This document shows positions 7,073 to 16,931 of a stretch of DNA of 39,161 bases, piece by piece. This DNA comes from a virus: positions 1 through 39,161 of the IMG/VR virus record IMGVR_UViG_3300047276_000328, one strand, 5' to 3'. The notes under the pieces were generated by a model that worked only from the letters and a program-made list of their open reading frames with translations, was not told the origin of the DNA and did not search any database. The position numbers were made by a program, and so were the translations under genes. How positions within the stretch are numbered: position 1 is the first letter of the stretch; the number at the start of each line of letters is the position of its first letter.

Positions 7073-10000
7073 CAGTCAATCTCCCGTGATAATAGGCGGT
7101 CATAAACTCTAGCGAAATCAGGATATTTAGAAATGATTGTCTCTGCATAAGAGTTCAAGTATTCGTGTAGGTCAGCCAACTTGTCTGACTGGAGGCTGGC
7201 GAAGCCACGACGATTCGCTTCCTCTAATGCAGCGTTACGAATCTTGGCGTAATAGTTAATAGCCTCAGCAGTCTTATTGTTCTTCAAACTGTCTAACTGT
7301 GCAGCCTGGAATAACTTTTCAATATCCTTCGGAGTCTTCGTTGGGTCGTACTGCATCTCACCAAAACCAGGATACTTCTTGATGATTTCACGCTTGTAGT
7401 TAGCAAGATAATCTCGAGATGCCTTATTCAAATATGGTCCGAGATGTTCCTTCATGTCACGGTAATACGCCAAACCAATAGCACGTTCCGAGGCTTTCAA
7501 AATTTCCTCTGGTGATAAACGCTTGCGAGCACCTGTTTGCAACTGGCGTGTGTACACCTCAAAGTCAAACGCTGTACCAATAGGACCAAAATATCCAGCA
7601 ATGTCTTTATACATACGGAACAGTGATTCGTTTGTGCGTTCAAAATCACCGAATTCTTTGGATGCGAGAAGACCACCAACCTCCGATGTTGTCTTGTTTG
7701 ACAGATAAATAAAAGCGTCTTCACCGAAAATTTCCATGAAACGTAGATTGGCTGTGTCATAGTTGAGGTTGCGTAGGCTTTGCAGGGCTGCGGATAAGCC
7801 AGAGGCGTAGATGTCGCCTTGTTCTGTGGGGGCTTTAATGTCTACATCTCCTGCTGCGGGACCTGTGAACTGCGATGCTGCTCTAAGAACGACAAAGATA
7901 CGGGCTTTGTCTTTGGCTTCTTCCATCATTTTGTCACGCTGATTGGGGTCAGACAGGTCGTATTTTCCTGTTGCTGCCAATGCTTGCATTGTTTCTGCGT
8001 AGGTGTTAGCGAAGAATCGTCCGTCTTGAACCATACCGTTGTAGGCTTTTTCTACCCATGTAGGTGTTAACGCACCAATAAGATTGTTTCGTTCTCCGTA
8101 TGGAAGAAGAATACTGCGTACCCAGTCAAGCGATGGTGTGTCTCGCAACAGTTTTGATGCTGTGAATGTGGCAAATGGTCCGAATCCTGGTTTCAAATCC
8201 AGACCCATAGCGACACCTTTGAGACGTGCAGTGATAGGGGCGTCAATGCCAGTAACTAATTTGGTTAGTTTTCCTGTGAGTGGGAACTGGAATGATAGTT
8301 CTCCTGTGGTGGGGTCTTTGAAGAAGATTCCTCGTCCATCGCCATCGGGGTCTGCTTCTTTTCCGCCTTCAATACCTAATTGCATTTTGCGGAAAGTATT
8401 TGCATTAGGCAAATATCCAAGTTCTCCGCCTTTAACTGGAACGAAAGCGAGGCGTCCGACACGACCCATAAACTCTGCGTGTTGCTGGGCGAATGGTGAG
8501 ATAACTCGCATAACATCTGTAATGTTTCGACGGTCTACAGCGTTATAAACGGTTTTCATATATTCGTCGAGTGCTGCACCAGAAGCATAAGAACTGACTT
8601 CTTTGGCGTTTAATGTGCCATAAAGTTTCTCTGGGTTTGCTTGTAGGTCTTTGAGTTTTTTCCAGAGTCCAGGGGTAAGGTATTCTTCTGGGTTTACTGC
8701 TCTTTCTGTAATGTCGTTGATAACTTTATTGAGGCTGTCTGCATCCATTGATATAGCAAGTTTGTCTATCCATTGGTAGTACGCAGTTCTAAATGCTGGG
8801 CTTCTTTCAAGTGTTGCGATTGGTTTCGTGTAGAGATACGAGTGGAATGAGTTAATCATTCTGTCGAATGACCGCATCATGCCGTTGATTTCTGGGGTGT
8901 CTGGATTGCGTATTTCGCCTACTGCGGTGCGTGGCATATTCGGGTTTTTATAAACATCATCTGAAGAAAGAAGTTCACGCAGAAACAAACTGTTGTCACC
9001 AATGCCGTCAAAAGCGTATGGTGTTACTGCAACTTGTTGTCCTTTAGCGGTGGTGAATACGTCATCTACACGGGCGAGATATGTTTGACGTACTTTCTTT
9101 CCATTGACGTTGCGTACTGTTGATACTGTTACACGAGCACCAGGTGTCATTTCTCCTGATACCCATTTGCTGTCAACTACTTGTTCTTTTCCTTTTACAA
9201 CACCAGATGCAATAACGTCTTTGAGGCGTGGGTCGTCACCAGTAATTTTTGACATTCGAGCATTGTTGGATTCAAGAAGGAACAGTAGGTTGTCTCCTTC
9301 GTCAAGGTCAATAGATTCCCAAACGGTTGTGCCTTGTGTTCTGTTATAGATTGGTTTTCCGTTTTTGAAACTTGTTTTAATGTTTTTGTACCATGCAACT
9401 GCTTCTTCATCACCAGAACGAATGAGGTCAATAATTTCTTTTTCTGTTTTTCCTGCTGCAAGTTGACGGATAGACCAGTCAGCATTGATGCGACCAATCT
9501 CGTCACCATGTGCTTTAATAAAATCTGGGTCTACAATGTCAGTTCTTTTTGTGTATGACTTAAAAATGCCTAGTCGTTGTGCTCGACGGCGAGCCTGCAA
9601 CGGGTCTTTGAAGTGTGCCTCAATGATGTCACCTGTGGCTGCACGGTAGTCACGGATTGCTTCACCAACAAGACCGTCTTTTACTGCTGCATCCCAGTCT
9701 TGTCCGAGAAGGTCTCCACGTCCAAGGCGTGTTTGTTTGAATCGTGGGTTTCCAACCATCTGGAACCATTCAAAGGGGTGGCGCAATGCGGAGTATCCAC
9801 CTTCTTTACCTGAAAGATACAAAGAAATGCTGGAGTCAATAGTGTTTCGAGCGAAGTTACCAATGGTTGCCGTGATGTATTTACGCCAGATTTGTTCTTG
9901 GAATCGTTCTGCTATCGAAAACGGTAATCGTAGTTCACCAAGTTGACCAAGTGACGCAAGGTTGGGGTCTTTCTTTACCCATATCCAGTTAAGGTCGTTG

Positions 10001-11751
10001 GTTATACGGCGGAATTGTTTGGGGTCTGGCACGAAAAATTCTTTTGTGCCAAGTTCACCGACTGTTGTACCACCAGAAATAAGTATGTCTTCACCGTTAT
10101 CTGGAAGGTTATGTATCCTTCTGTATAGGTTCATGTCTTCTTGTACGCCAAGTTGGTCGGCTGTAAAGATTTGAGTGTCTTCCTTGTATCGTGCTAGACG
10201 ATTGTAAATTTCGTCTACGTTCTGGCGTGGTACACCACTTTGGACGATGACGTTTTTCATTTCTTCTTCAAGTTCTTTATAAAACTTGTTGATTTCTACT
10301 TCGTTTTTTGATGTGACTAGTTTTGCTGCACGGTTCATGAAGTAACGGCGCATATCTTCAATCTTGACGTTTCCATCTTTGTCAAGAAGTGGGCGTCTTG
10401 GAACAGGTACTTTTTCTTTACCAATTACTTCACCAGTTTCAGAAAGAATTTCTCTTACTTCAGTAAATCCTTCACCGCTTTTAGGGTCCATTTTGGGACC
10501 TGAAATCTTAAACAGTTTTAATACACGGTCCAAGTTGTCGAGTTGTTCGATTTGTTCACGAGGTGTTTCAGCCTGGAATAAGTTGATGTTTGTGCGTGGA
10601 AGTTTTGCAAATGCACGGGACGTTCCTTCACCAAGTGGAAGACGATTAATCCATTCGTTGCGTTGCTTTATTGATTTATAAACACGTCGTGTACCAGGCA
10701 AACCAACATTAGAAGTAACTTGTGTACCGAGAATATCTAAGACTTCAGCCATGACTTGCTGTTCCGTCTTAGCGTCAGCCAGTCTCATTGCTGTAGCAGG
10801 GTCAATCTTCTTTCCCCATAACTCGAATGTTTCAGCGAAGTCATCTGTTTCAGCGGTGCGTTGTATAAGGCGACGACCTTTTTCTGTGGAGAAAAAACGG
10901 TTGGCTTTTACCAGGTCAACAGAGTTACCGACCAGACCTACTTCTTCTTGTAAAGCCTTTCGTGCATCTGCAGAAAGTTGCGTGATGCTAATTTCTTTAG
11001 AGCCTCTACCAACTTGGCGTGAAACATCTGCTACTGCTCCTACTACTTTGCTTGTGCTTCCTGCTTCTTGAGCGATACGAGCAGCCTTCGCTGCTTGTGA
11101 AGCACCTGGTGCTACAGGAATTGCTAATGCTGTTACAGCGTCAACAGCACCAGAAAGCAAACGATACGGTACAGTGTTTTCATCTACAAGAACATTTGCT
11201 AAACCACGTCCGATAGTGAACGCTTCACCATTGATTTCCCCACGGTAGCGTCGTGCTCGTTCAGCCTGCAATTCTTTGGCTCGACCACCAATAAAAAAAC
11301 CAGAACCAGCCTCATCGTCGTTAGCAATTAGCGAGCCGAGGTCTGTGGAAATGAACCAGCCTTTTACGCTGTCGTCTTTGTCGAAGATTTGTGCTGCTGC
11401 ACCTTGAATCATTTGTGGTGCGAACTCTAAACCAGCGAAACCATAGCGGGAAACAGTTTTGATTTTGTCTTGGACGTTACGTTCAAACCAGGATTTCTTT
11501 TTCTTTTTCTGGTTGTTGACGTCATCATAGATGGGGGCTACGCCTTTAGCGATAGCGAGGACCTGTTCGTCTGTGAGGTTTGCTTTTGCTGCAGACAGTT
11601 TGACACCTGGCGCAAGAAATGGATATTGACTATGGATTTGTCCTACTCGTTGCGCTACTTCTGGTGTGGCTGTTGCACGGAAAGACTGTCGTCTTTCTTC
11701 CTCTAATCTAAGAGTGTTCCAGAGGGAATCTTCAATTTCGGGTGTAGACAT
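7072..11751 (-). CDS. Giant internal virion/ejection protein candidate (1559 aa)
   Basis: The largest gene, 12% of the window. A helical N-terminus precedes a KKKKK patch near residue 85. A hydrophobic, Gly/Ala-rich stretch lies at about residues 205-225 (VDAVTALAIPVAPGAS), and long mixed helical regions follow. A DPDGDGRG acidic loop lies near residue 1190. The C-terminal part is again helical, ending YPDFARVYDRLLSREID. No lysozyme, protease or polymerase motif could be identified by eye. Podoviruses encode one or more very large internal proteins that are ejected into the cell, and the position after the portal fits this. It is coupled by TAAATG to the preceding gene and TGATG to the next. 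Confidence 0.75.
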   Translation of the reverse strand: MSTPEIEDSLWNTLRLEEERRQSFRATATPEVAQRVGQIHSQYPFLAPGVKLSAAKANLTDEQVLAIAKGVAPIYDDVNNQKKKKKSWFERNVQDKIKTVSRYGFAGLEFAPQMIQGAAAQIFDKDDSVKGWFISTDLGSLIANDDEAGSGFFIGGRAKELQAERARRYRGEINGEAFTIGRGLANVLVDENTVPYRLLSGAVDAVTALAIPVAPGASQAAKAARIAQEAGSTSKVVGAVADVSRQVGRGSKEISITQLSADARKALQEEVGLVGNSVDLVKANRFFSTEKGRRLIQRTAETDDFAETFELWGKKIDPATAMRLADAKTEQQVMAEVLDILGTQVTSNVGLPGTRRVYKSIKQRNEWINRLPLGEGTSRAFAKLPRTNINLFQAETPREQIEQLDNLDRVLKLFKISGPKMDPKSGEGFTEVREILSETGEVIGKEKVPVPRRPLLDKDGNVKIEDMRRYFMNRAAKLVTSKNEVEINKFYKELEEEMKNVIVQSGVPRQNVDEIYNRLARYKEDTQIFTADQLGVQEDMNLYRRIHNLPDNGEDILISGGTTVGELGTKEFFVPDPKQFRRITNDLNWIWVKKDPNLASLGQLGELRLPFSIAERFQEQIWRKYITATIGNFARNTIDSSISLYLSGKEGGYSALRHPFEWFQMVGNPRFKQTRLGRGDLLGQDWDAAVKDGLVGEAIRDYRAATGDIIEAHFKDPLQARRRAQRLGIFKSYTKRTDIVDPDFIKAHGDEIGRINADWSIRQLAAGKTEKEIIDLIRSGDEEAVAWYKNIKTSFKNGKPIYNRTQGTTVWESIDLDEGDNLLFLLESNNARMSKITGDDPRLKDVIASGVVKGKEQVVDSKWVSGEMTPGARVTVSTVRNVNGKKVRQTYLARVDDVFTTAKGQQVAVTPYAFDGIGDNSLFLRELLSSDDVYKNPNMPRTAVGEIRNPDTPEINGMMRSFDRMINSFHSYLYTKPIATLERSPAFRTAYYQWIDKLAISMDADSLNKVINDITERAVNPEEYLTPGLWKKLKDLQANPEKLYGTLNAKEVSSYASGAALDEYMKTVYNAVDRRNITDVMRVISPFAQQHAEFMGRVGRLAFVPVKGGELGYLPNANTFRKMQLGIEGGKEADPDGDGRGIFFKDPTTGELSFQFPLTGKLTKLVTGIDAPITARLKGVAMGLDLKPGFGPFATFTASKLLRDTPSLDWVRSILLPYGERNNLIGALTPTWVEKAYNGMVQDGRFFANTYAETMQALAATGKYDLSDPNQRDKMMEEAKDKARIFVVLRAASQFTGPAAGDVDIKAPTEQGDIYASGLSAALQSLRNLNYDTANLRFMEIFGEDAFIYLSNKTTSEVGGLLASKEFGDFERTNESLFRMYKDIAGYFGPIGTAFDFEVYTRQLQTGARKRLSPEEILKASERAIGLAYYRDMKEHLGPYLNKASRDYLANYKREIIKKYPGFGEMQYDPTKTPKDIEKLFQAAQLDSLKNNKTAEAINYYAKIRNAALEEANRRGFASLQSDKLADLHEYLNSYAETIISKYPDFARVYDRLLSREID

Positions 11752-12108
11752 TTACTGCCCACCGTATTTCAACACCGAAAGCAAATCAGCAAGGTCATCA
11801 TTAGGGTACATACGCATGAGTGTTTCCAGTTCGTCTACAACTGGGTCACGCATAGGAAGCGACATTGGTTGATTCATGACAGGAGACATCAAATCATTCG
11901 GGCGTTCTGTTGGAGCCATCAGGTTAACGACGTTGCCTGGTGTTACTTTAGGCTTTGGTGCTTCCATACCAACATCAGTTGGGGATGCACCCATGGGTAC
12001 GGCTTGCTGTGCAGCCATTTGTTTCCCTGCTTCTCCGTAGGTTTGTCCTGTTGCAGCCATTTTTTTCATTGGGTTCCGAAGGTCGGAACGGTTCGGGTAT
12101 TCAGCCAT
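11752..12108 (-). CDS. Conserved small protein downstream of portal
   Basis: A 118-residue, Met/Pro/Gln-rich protein of low complexity. It has PMKKMAATGQTYGEAGKQMAAQQAVP, then many APxP elements, and a short helical C-terminus ending ETLMRMYPNDDLADLLSVLKYGGQ. The GQTYGEAGKQ segment recurs in small proteins encoded just after portal genes in similar phages (from memory). It could be a head-assembly or protease-like partner; the function is unknown. TAATG overlaps join it to the portal gene, and TAAATG to the giant protein. Confidence 0.65.
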   Translation of the reverse strand: MAEYPNRSDLRNPMKKMAATGQTYGEAGKQMAAQQAVPMGASPTDVGMEAPKPKVTPGNVVNLMAPTERPNDLMSPVMNQPMSLPMRDPVVDELETLMRMYPNDDLADLLSVLKYGGQ

Positions 12109-13958
12109 TATGCTCCTCCGAGTCGTCCAGCGAGGCTAAGTACAGAGCCAGGTGTTCCTGGTGCTGCTGCTGCTCCTGCTGGTGGTCCTCCCATTGGTCC
12201 ACCTTGTCCGAGTTGTGATAATAGTCCTTCTAACCCTTGTGGTCCAGGTGGAGGTCCAATTCCTGCTTCTGCACCCATTCCTGGTGGTGCAAGACCTGGC
12301 ATTGTTTCTGGTGAGCCAGGTGGCATTTGTGCAGCCTGTCGTTCTTGTGCTCGTTTCTGTGCAGCCTGAATAGCCTGCGGGAGTGACATCTTGTTTGTGC
12401 CAACCATTTCAGCAATAAACGCTAAATCATCTGGTTGGTATGGTCCGTTCGGGTCGGCAGCCTGAGCCTGAATGGATGACAGGAGTGCTGCTTCGATTCC
12501 TTCAGCGACGATACGGTCACGTTCTAGTTCGGGGTCTGGAATTAGTGGGTCTGCTTCACGGGCAGACTCTTTCGACATTAGTCCAGTTCCAAGTCGCTGT
12601 CCCAACCCGACAATAAGGCTATTAACATCAGAGCCAGAGGCAGGGTAAGACACGAAGTGATTATCTGTTTCCCATAGTTTAAGGGGTGTGTAATCTTTCT
12701 TGCCACCCGTGAAACCAGAGATGAAGAATGATTTGGGTTGGTTGCCCCAGTAGTTGCGTTCGATAGCGATGGCAATTTTGTCTTCTTCCTTCAGGGATGA
12801 TTCAAATATGGCTTGTGCTTCTTGTACTCGGAAGTCAATCGTAGCGGAAAGGATGGATTCTCCACGTCGTCCTGTGCGGATATTGCTGTTTGATTCACCG
12901 CCGAATTCGGCTGGGATGGCACCCTCGAGACGCTCTTGTCGTTCCAGTCTGTCCAGTGCTACGTCGGTTTTGTAGCCTGGGTTGATTTGGTATTGCTGGA
13001 TGTCTCCACCTTTGACGACACCTAACTGTCCTGTTTTGCCGTCTGCGATTTGGATGATTTCTGGGTTTTCACCAGGGTGGGCTACGAGGTATTCGTCTGG
13101 GAAGATGCCTCGTTCGATGGCGATTTCGGTGAGGGCTTGGAGTCGGGCACGGGTGAAGTAGGTGTTGAGCATCCCGTCGAACTGTCCACGGGGGCGGTCT
13201 AGGGTGATGCGTTGTGGTACGACAGCGAGGGGCATACCAGTACGGTTGTAGATTCTTTCTAGTTCTACTACTTCTCGTCCTTGGTATTCGGCTCCTGATT
13301 GCCAGTCTTTCTTTTCTTGTCCGACGATTGCCATAACAATTTCTTCGTCGCAGACATATTCGAGGATTGTGAATACGGAATCCCAGGATGCTTTACCCAT
13401 GCGAAGGTGTCCGAGGACTTTATCTCCGTAGTTGTCAATAACCCATTTGTAAGGTTTCGTGTAGGTGAAGATGCAGTTGTCGGGTACTGGGTCGTCTGGG
13501 TCATCTCGGAATGAGGGGAAGGTGTCGAGTGGGTTTCGGACGTGCCATTTCGGGGTGAGCGTTTTGAAATCTGGTTTGATGAGTACGGGTGAGGATGAGT
13601 ATGCGAGTAGGTGGCGTGACCTGCGTCGCATTTTCATGTTCATTCGGTTCGCATCCCAAATGTTCAGCAAGGCTCGTTTGCGGTCACGGGCTAAATCCAT
13701 GGAGCGTTGCTGCCCATCTTTCAATGGTGGGAAGTACGGCATCGGCATGGTTGATGCAACACGGGTAGACATTTGGTCTAGACCCTGTGTTAATAGTGAC
13801 GCAACTGAGGAGACAGCGTTGCGGTCTAACTCGTTTAATGGTACGATGATGTCACCATTTGCGTGGTCACGAACTTTACGCATTTGGTTCAGAATTGGAC
13901 CTTGCGCTATTGCTCGTTCTTTGTAGAGTGCGTGGATTTCCTCAACTGTAATTGCCAT
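12108..13958 (-). CDS. Portal protein
   Basis: A 616-residue protein in the expected place between TerL and the other head genes. It has an N-terminal helical segment (EEIHALYKERAIAQGPILNQM), a clip/stem-like mid region with HVRNPLDTFPSFRDDPDDPVPDNC and PRGQFDGMLNTYFTRARLQALTEIAI, and a GRRGESILSATIDFRVQEAQA segment near residue 375. These are features of podoviral-type portals. The last about 80 residues are Pro/Gly/Met-rich (PPGSPETMPGLAPPGMG) and end GSVLSLAGRLGGA. It forms the 12-fold vertex through which DNA is packaged. No Shine-Dalgarno is visible upstream, so a near-leaderless start is possible. Confidence 0.88.
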   Translation of the reverse strand: MAITVEEIHALYKERAIAQGPILNQMRKVRDHANGDIIVPLNELDRNAVSSVASLLTQGLDQMSTRVASTMPMPYFPPLKDGQQRSMDLARDRKRALLNIWDANRMNMKMRRRSRHLLAYSSSPVLIKPDFKTLTPKWHVRNPLDTFPSFRDDPDDPVPDNCIFTYTKPYKWVIDNYGDKVLGHLRMGKASWDSVFTILEYVCDEEIVMAIVGQEKKDWQSGAEYQGREVVELERIYNRTGMPLAVVPQRITLDRPRGQFDGMLNTYFTRARLQALTEIAIERGIFPDEYLVAHPGENPEIIQIADGKTGQLGVVKGGDIQQYQINPGYKTDVALDRLERQERLEGAIPAEFGGESNSNIRTGRRGESILSATIDFRVQEAQAIFESSLKEEDKIAIAIERNYWGNQPKSFFISGFTGGKKDYTPLKLWETDNHFVSYPASGSDVNSLIVGLGQRLGTGLMSKESAREADPLIPDPELERDRIVAEGIEAALLSSIQAQAADPNGPYQPDDLAFIAEMVGTNKMSLPQAIQAAQKRAQERQAAQMPPGSPETMPGLAPPGMGAEAGIGPPPGPQGLEGLLSQLGQGGPMGGPPAGAAAAPGTPGSVLSLAGRLGGA

Positions 13959-13966
13959 GACGTCTG

Positions 13967-13972
13967 ATACTA
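13967..13972 (-). promoter_or_regulatory. Possible -10 box for near-leaderless portal mRNA
   Basis: On the minus strand TAGTAT ends 8 nt before the portal ATG (13958), so transcription would begin about 2 nt upstream of the start codon. The portal gene has no recognisable ribosome binding site in this 25-bp gap. Actinobacteria translate leaderless mRNAs well. The -35 is not clear. Confidence 0.3.
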
Positions 13973-13983
13973 TACATCATTTG

Positions 13984-15954
13984 CTATAGCCATGACGGAC
14001 GCCACTGTCGGGGTGGCGGTTTCAGTTGTGACAGGTTCGGAATGTTTAGGGCTGCCATCCACATCGACATCACAATATCTGTGCCGTTCTTTTTATCTCG
14101 AGTCCATTTGGTGAGTTCTTCTACTGCTGCAAGGGTTTTCCAGTTTCCACGCATATGAGGTAGACGGATTGCACCCGTACGGAACAATGGTGGCAGTAGG
14201 GCTTCGACACCCATCTTTTCGTCGAGTTTGTTTCGGCTGGTGGTGTGCGGGATGACGTTCACTCCTCGCATTGTTTGCCACTTTCGCACAAAGTCGTGTG
14301 CCAGAAGGAATCGTTGGGCTGCGTTGATTTCTACAATCCAATGGGAGATGGGGTATCCCATTCGGAAGGAGCGTTCTTGCCAGTCTTCCATGATGCCTGA
14401 GTATTCACGGGTTGTGGTGTTGTATCCGAGTAGGTCTTCTGCTGTGAGTTTGGTGCGTTCGATGTCTATAACGTGGTAAAGGTTTTGTTCTGGTTGGTAG
14501 AGAATCCACGTTAATGCCCAGAACATAGTGGGGCTGGGGTCTACTGAGACGATGGAGAGGACAGGTGGGGCGAGTCCTGCGGGGATTTCACCATGTCCAC
14601 GTTCGTGGTCGATGCATCCTTGATACATAACCCCATCTGAACCCAGTCCACCATGTATCCATGTTTTGTCGATGAGGAAGGCGTCAAGGTCTAGTTCGCC
14701 TTGTTGGTAAACTACTTCGAAGACGTCTGGTTTGTTGTATCGGATGAACGAGAGGTCTTTCCACGGGAGACGTTTCGGGTCAAGTAGAGGACCATTTGGG
14801 TAAGGGGCTGCGTCAAAACGACGGCTTTCTTTTCCTGTATCCAGTTCTGGATAGTACGCCTGGTAGATGATGTGTTTGTATTTTGTGGATTTGAGGGGTT
14901 CCATCGCATTGACTTGTTCAGGTGTAGTGACATCCGAACCGTCATAATCTTCATCATCCAAATCGTATGTAACTTTGGCGAGGCAATGTGCATATAGGTC
15001 GCCTGGTCCGAGCCTTTGCCCAACAACAGCCAGCAACCCGCCTGGGTCGCAACGTGCTTCCGCCACGTTATCCCATCTTTCAAGAAGTTTGTCACGGGCA
15101 ACTGATTCACGGGCATTGTCTGGTGAGGCAACGTCGTCGAATAAACATAGGTCTGCACGATGTCCGATGAATTCTGCTTCGATACCGTAAGCACGGACTG
15201 TAGGTTCTTTGTTGTCCAAACCGTTACCATCTAATTGTTCTACCACAAATTCTTCAGCCCGCCACAAAGCACCCTTATCGGTGGGTTTGAATCTGCCATA
15301 GTCAATAGAGAGACATCCTTTAGCGTTCTGGGCTAATCCTTTCGCCACAAGTTGCGGGTCGGGTTCGATAGGCATAGGTCGCTCAAGGGTTTCCCTGATA
15401 CGGCGGGAATACATTTTCGCCATGTTTTGTGAGACTGAGCCAATCATGACACGGATTTTGCGGTCTCGTACGATTGCCCATACAGCAACATCATGGAACA
15501 AGGTGGATTTACCTGCGCCTGGCGGGACGTTTAGGACGACGAATTCTTTTTCTTCGGATTGTAGGAGTTTTACTAGTTCGACTGCTGCTTCTACTTGCCA
15601 TGGGGATGGTACACGTCCGAGGTAGTATTCACGGAAGAAGGCGAAGTCTTCTAATCCCCTCTTGGCTTCGTCACATAACTGGTCGTGGGCGATTGCGGTT
15701 GGTAGTTCGATGGCGTCCATCAGACTGTTGTATTCGTCTCGCTGTACCCCGCCTTGGTTGCGTCGGTGTTTCGCTGCTGTTGCTTCTGCTAGTTCAGCGT
15801 TTGCTTGTGCTGCTTTCGCTTTTTTTAACCATTTGGAGCCTGTGTTGACGTGGATGCCTGCTGTTCGGCTGGCTTGGCTGATGGTTTGTCCTGCGGTGAT
15901 GGCTGCGAAGAATTTGGCTTTGTCTGCTGGTGAGACAGAACGCTTGGTTCCCAT
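13984..15954 (-). CDS. terL: Terminase large subunit with N-terminal HTH
   Basis: A 656-residue packaging motor ATPase/nuclease. Walker A is PPGAGKST at residues 144-151. A Walker B-type segment (ADLCLFDDVASPDNA) lies near residue 270. The RNase H-like nuclease begins with SIVSVDPSPTMFWA around residue 475, with a further acidic motif in HWIVEINAAQRF. Residues about 9-45 (ADKAKFFAAITAGQTISQASRTAGIHVNTGSKWLKKA region) form a helix-turn-helix of the type used by small terminases. It is joined by a basic linker to the motor. No separate small terminase was found nearby, so DNA recognition may be built into this protein. Confidence 0.92.
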   Translation of the reverse strand: MGTKRSVSPADKAKFFAAITAGQTISQASRTAGIHVNTGSKWLKKAKAAQANAELAEATAAKHRRNQGGVQRDEYNSLMDAIELPTAIAHDQLCDEAKRGLEDFAFFREYYLGRVPSPWQVEAAVELVKLLQSEEKEFVVLNVPPGAGKSTLFHDVAVWAIVRDRKIRVMIGSVSQNMAKMYSRRIRETLERPMPIEPDPQLVAKGLAQNAKGCLSIDYGRFKPTDKGALWRAEEFVVEQLDGNGLDNKEPTVRAYGIEAEFIGHRADLCLFDDVASPDNARESVARDKLLERWDNVAEARCDPGGLLAVVGQRLGPGDLYAHCLAKVTYDLDDEDYDGSDVTTPEQVNAMEPLKSTKYKHIIYQAYYPELDTGKESRRFDAAPYPNGPLLDPKRLPWKDLSFIRYNKPDVFEVVYQQGELDLDAFLIDKTWIHGGLGSDGVMYQGCIDHERGHGEIPAGLAPPVLSIVSVDPSPTMFWALTWILYQPEQNLYHVIDIERTKLTAEDLLGYNTTTREYSGIMEDWQERSFRMGYPISHWIVEINAAQRFLLAHDFVRKWQTMRGVNVIPHTTSRNKLDEKMGVEALLPPLFRTGAIRLPHMRGNWKTLAAVEELTKWTRDKKNGTDIVMSMWMAALNIPNLSQLKPPPRQWRPSWL

Positions 15955-15958
15955 AGAG

Positions 15959-16558
15959 TTATTTCTTTTTAGGTTTGTTTCTTTTCACAACTGCTGCACC
16001 GCCAAGGGTGGTTCCTGCTTGTTTTACTTTGTTCCCTGCTTTAAAGATGTCTCGTATCACTTGGCTTTGTGCTCCAACACCTGTACGGTCTGCTCTTTTT
16101 ACTGCACCAATTTCAAGGTTTCCGATACGGGCTGCTTGTTGTTTTGGTGTTCCAATAGCAGTTGAACGAAGTGTTGGTCCCATTGGTGTTTGAGTGCGGG
16201 ATACCTTTCCACCCATACCTGATGCGTTCCACAAACCTTTCATGTTCACTTTGTAGGCTTCTTCTGCTGCAACATTCCCGACGTATCTACCTGCGCCTTT
16301 GGCTGCAAGTTTTGTTGCGCCACGAACAAGTGCTGCTCCACCTGCACCCAGGGCTACAGATTCGGCTGCTGTTTTACCTGCCCAGTTTAACGCATCAAAT
16401 GCTTTCTGATTATTTTTATAGGTGGGTGCTTTCCCTTTAGCGGGGTCTACTGTTGGTTTTCCAACTGTTGCACTTGGCTGACGTGTGCTCATGCTGGTCC
16501 TGATTTTTTTCATTTGTTCGGGTGTGTATTTGTCTTGTGATTTCTTTTTTGCAGCCAT
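15959..16558 (-). CDS. Basic Ala/Gly/Lys-rich protein, first late gene
   Basis: A 199-residue very basic protein (start MAAKKKSQDKYTPEQMKKIR, end KRNKPKKK). The middle is an Ala/Gly-rich helical, weakly hydrophobic stretch (SVALGAGGAALVRGATKLAAKGAG, about residues 70-95). The family is not recognised. It precedes TerL by 4 nt, the slot often held by a small terminase, but there is no clear HTH here. The basic ends and amphipathic centre would also suit a DNA-associated virion protein. It lacks a Shine-Dalgarno, and a -10-like box lies 7 nt before the ATG. Confidence 0.65.
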   Translation of the reverse strand: MAAKKKSQDKYTPEQMKKIRTSMSTRQPSATVGKPTVDPAKGKAPTYKNNQKAFDALNWAGKTAAESVALGAGGAALVRGATKLAAKGAGRYVGNVAAEEAYKVNMKGLWNASGMGGKVSRTQTPMGPTLRSTAIGTPKQQAARIGNLEIGAVKRADRTGVGAQSQVIRDIFKAGNKVKQAGTTLGGAAVVKRNKPKKK

Positions 16559-16565
16559 GTTGCAG

Positions 16566-16571
16566 ATAGTA
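16566..16571 (-). promoter_or_regulatory. Candidate leaderless late promoter (-10 TACTAT)
   Basis: On the minus strand TACTAT is separated by 7 nt from the ATG at 16558, placing the predicted start of transcription at or within one base of the A of the ATG. GACAAC lies 17 nt upstream as a poor -35. TAnnnT boxes 7 nt from an ATG mark leaderless genes in actinobacteria. This would be the main late promoter facing left. Confidence 0.45.
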
Positions 16572-16931
16572 ACACATCATGATATGGTGTTGTCGCAATC
16601 GAGTAAGACCCCCACGATGGGAATCGTCAGGGCGAGCATGGCTGTACAACTGTTGCAAGTTGCGGGGCATTTCACACACGGGAACGTGGGTTGATGTTTC
16701 CTGCAACCAAGAAAACATTAGGTGTTTGTTTTCCCCTGTTGCGTAAGAGAAACAAGCAGCGTAACAAACGTCATATTGTTGAAAAAAGAAAAACATCTTC
16801 TTTGGGTGTCGGCTGAAAATCTTGGCTACGGCGACCTTCCACTATTGGTGGTAAACCGTGGGGGGAGGCTAATACTGTTCTGTGTTGTTTAGTGTTTAGT
16901 TCTTTCTTTTGCTGACGCCCTTGCGAGACGA

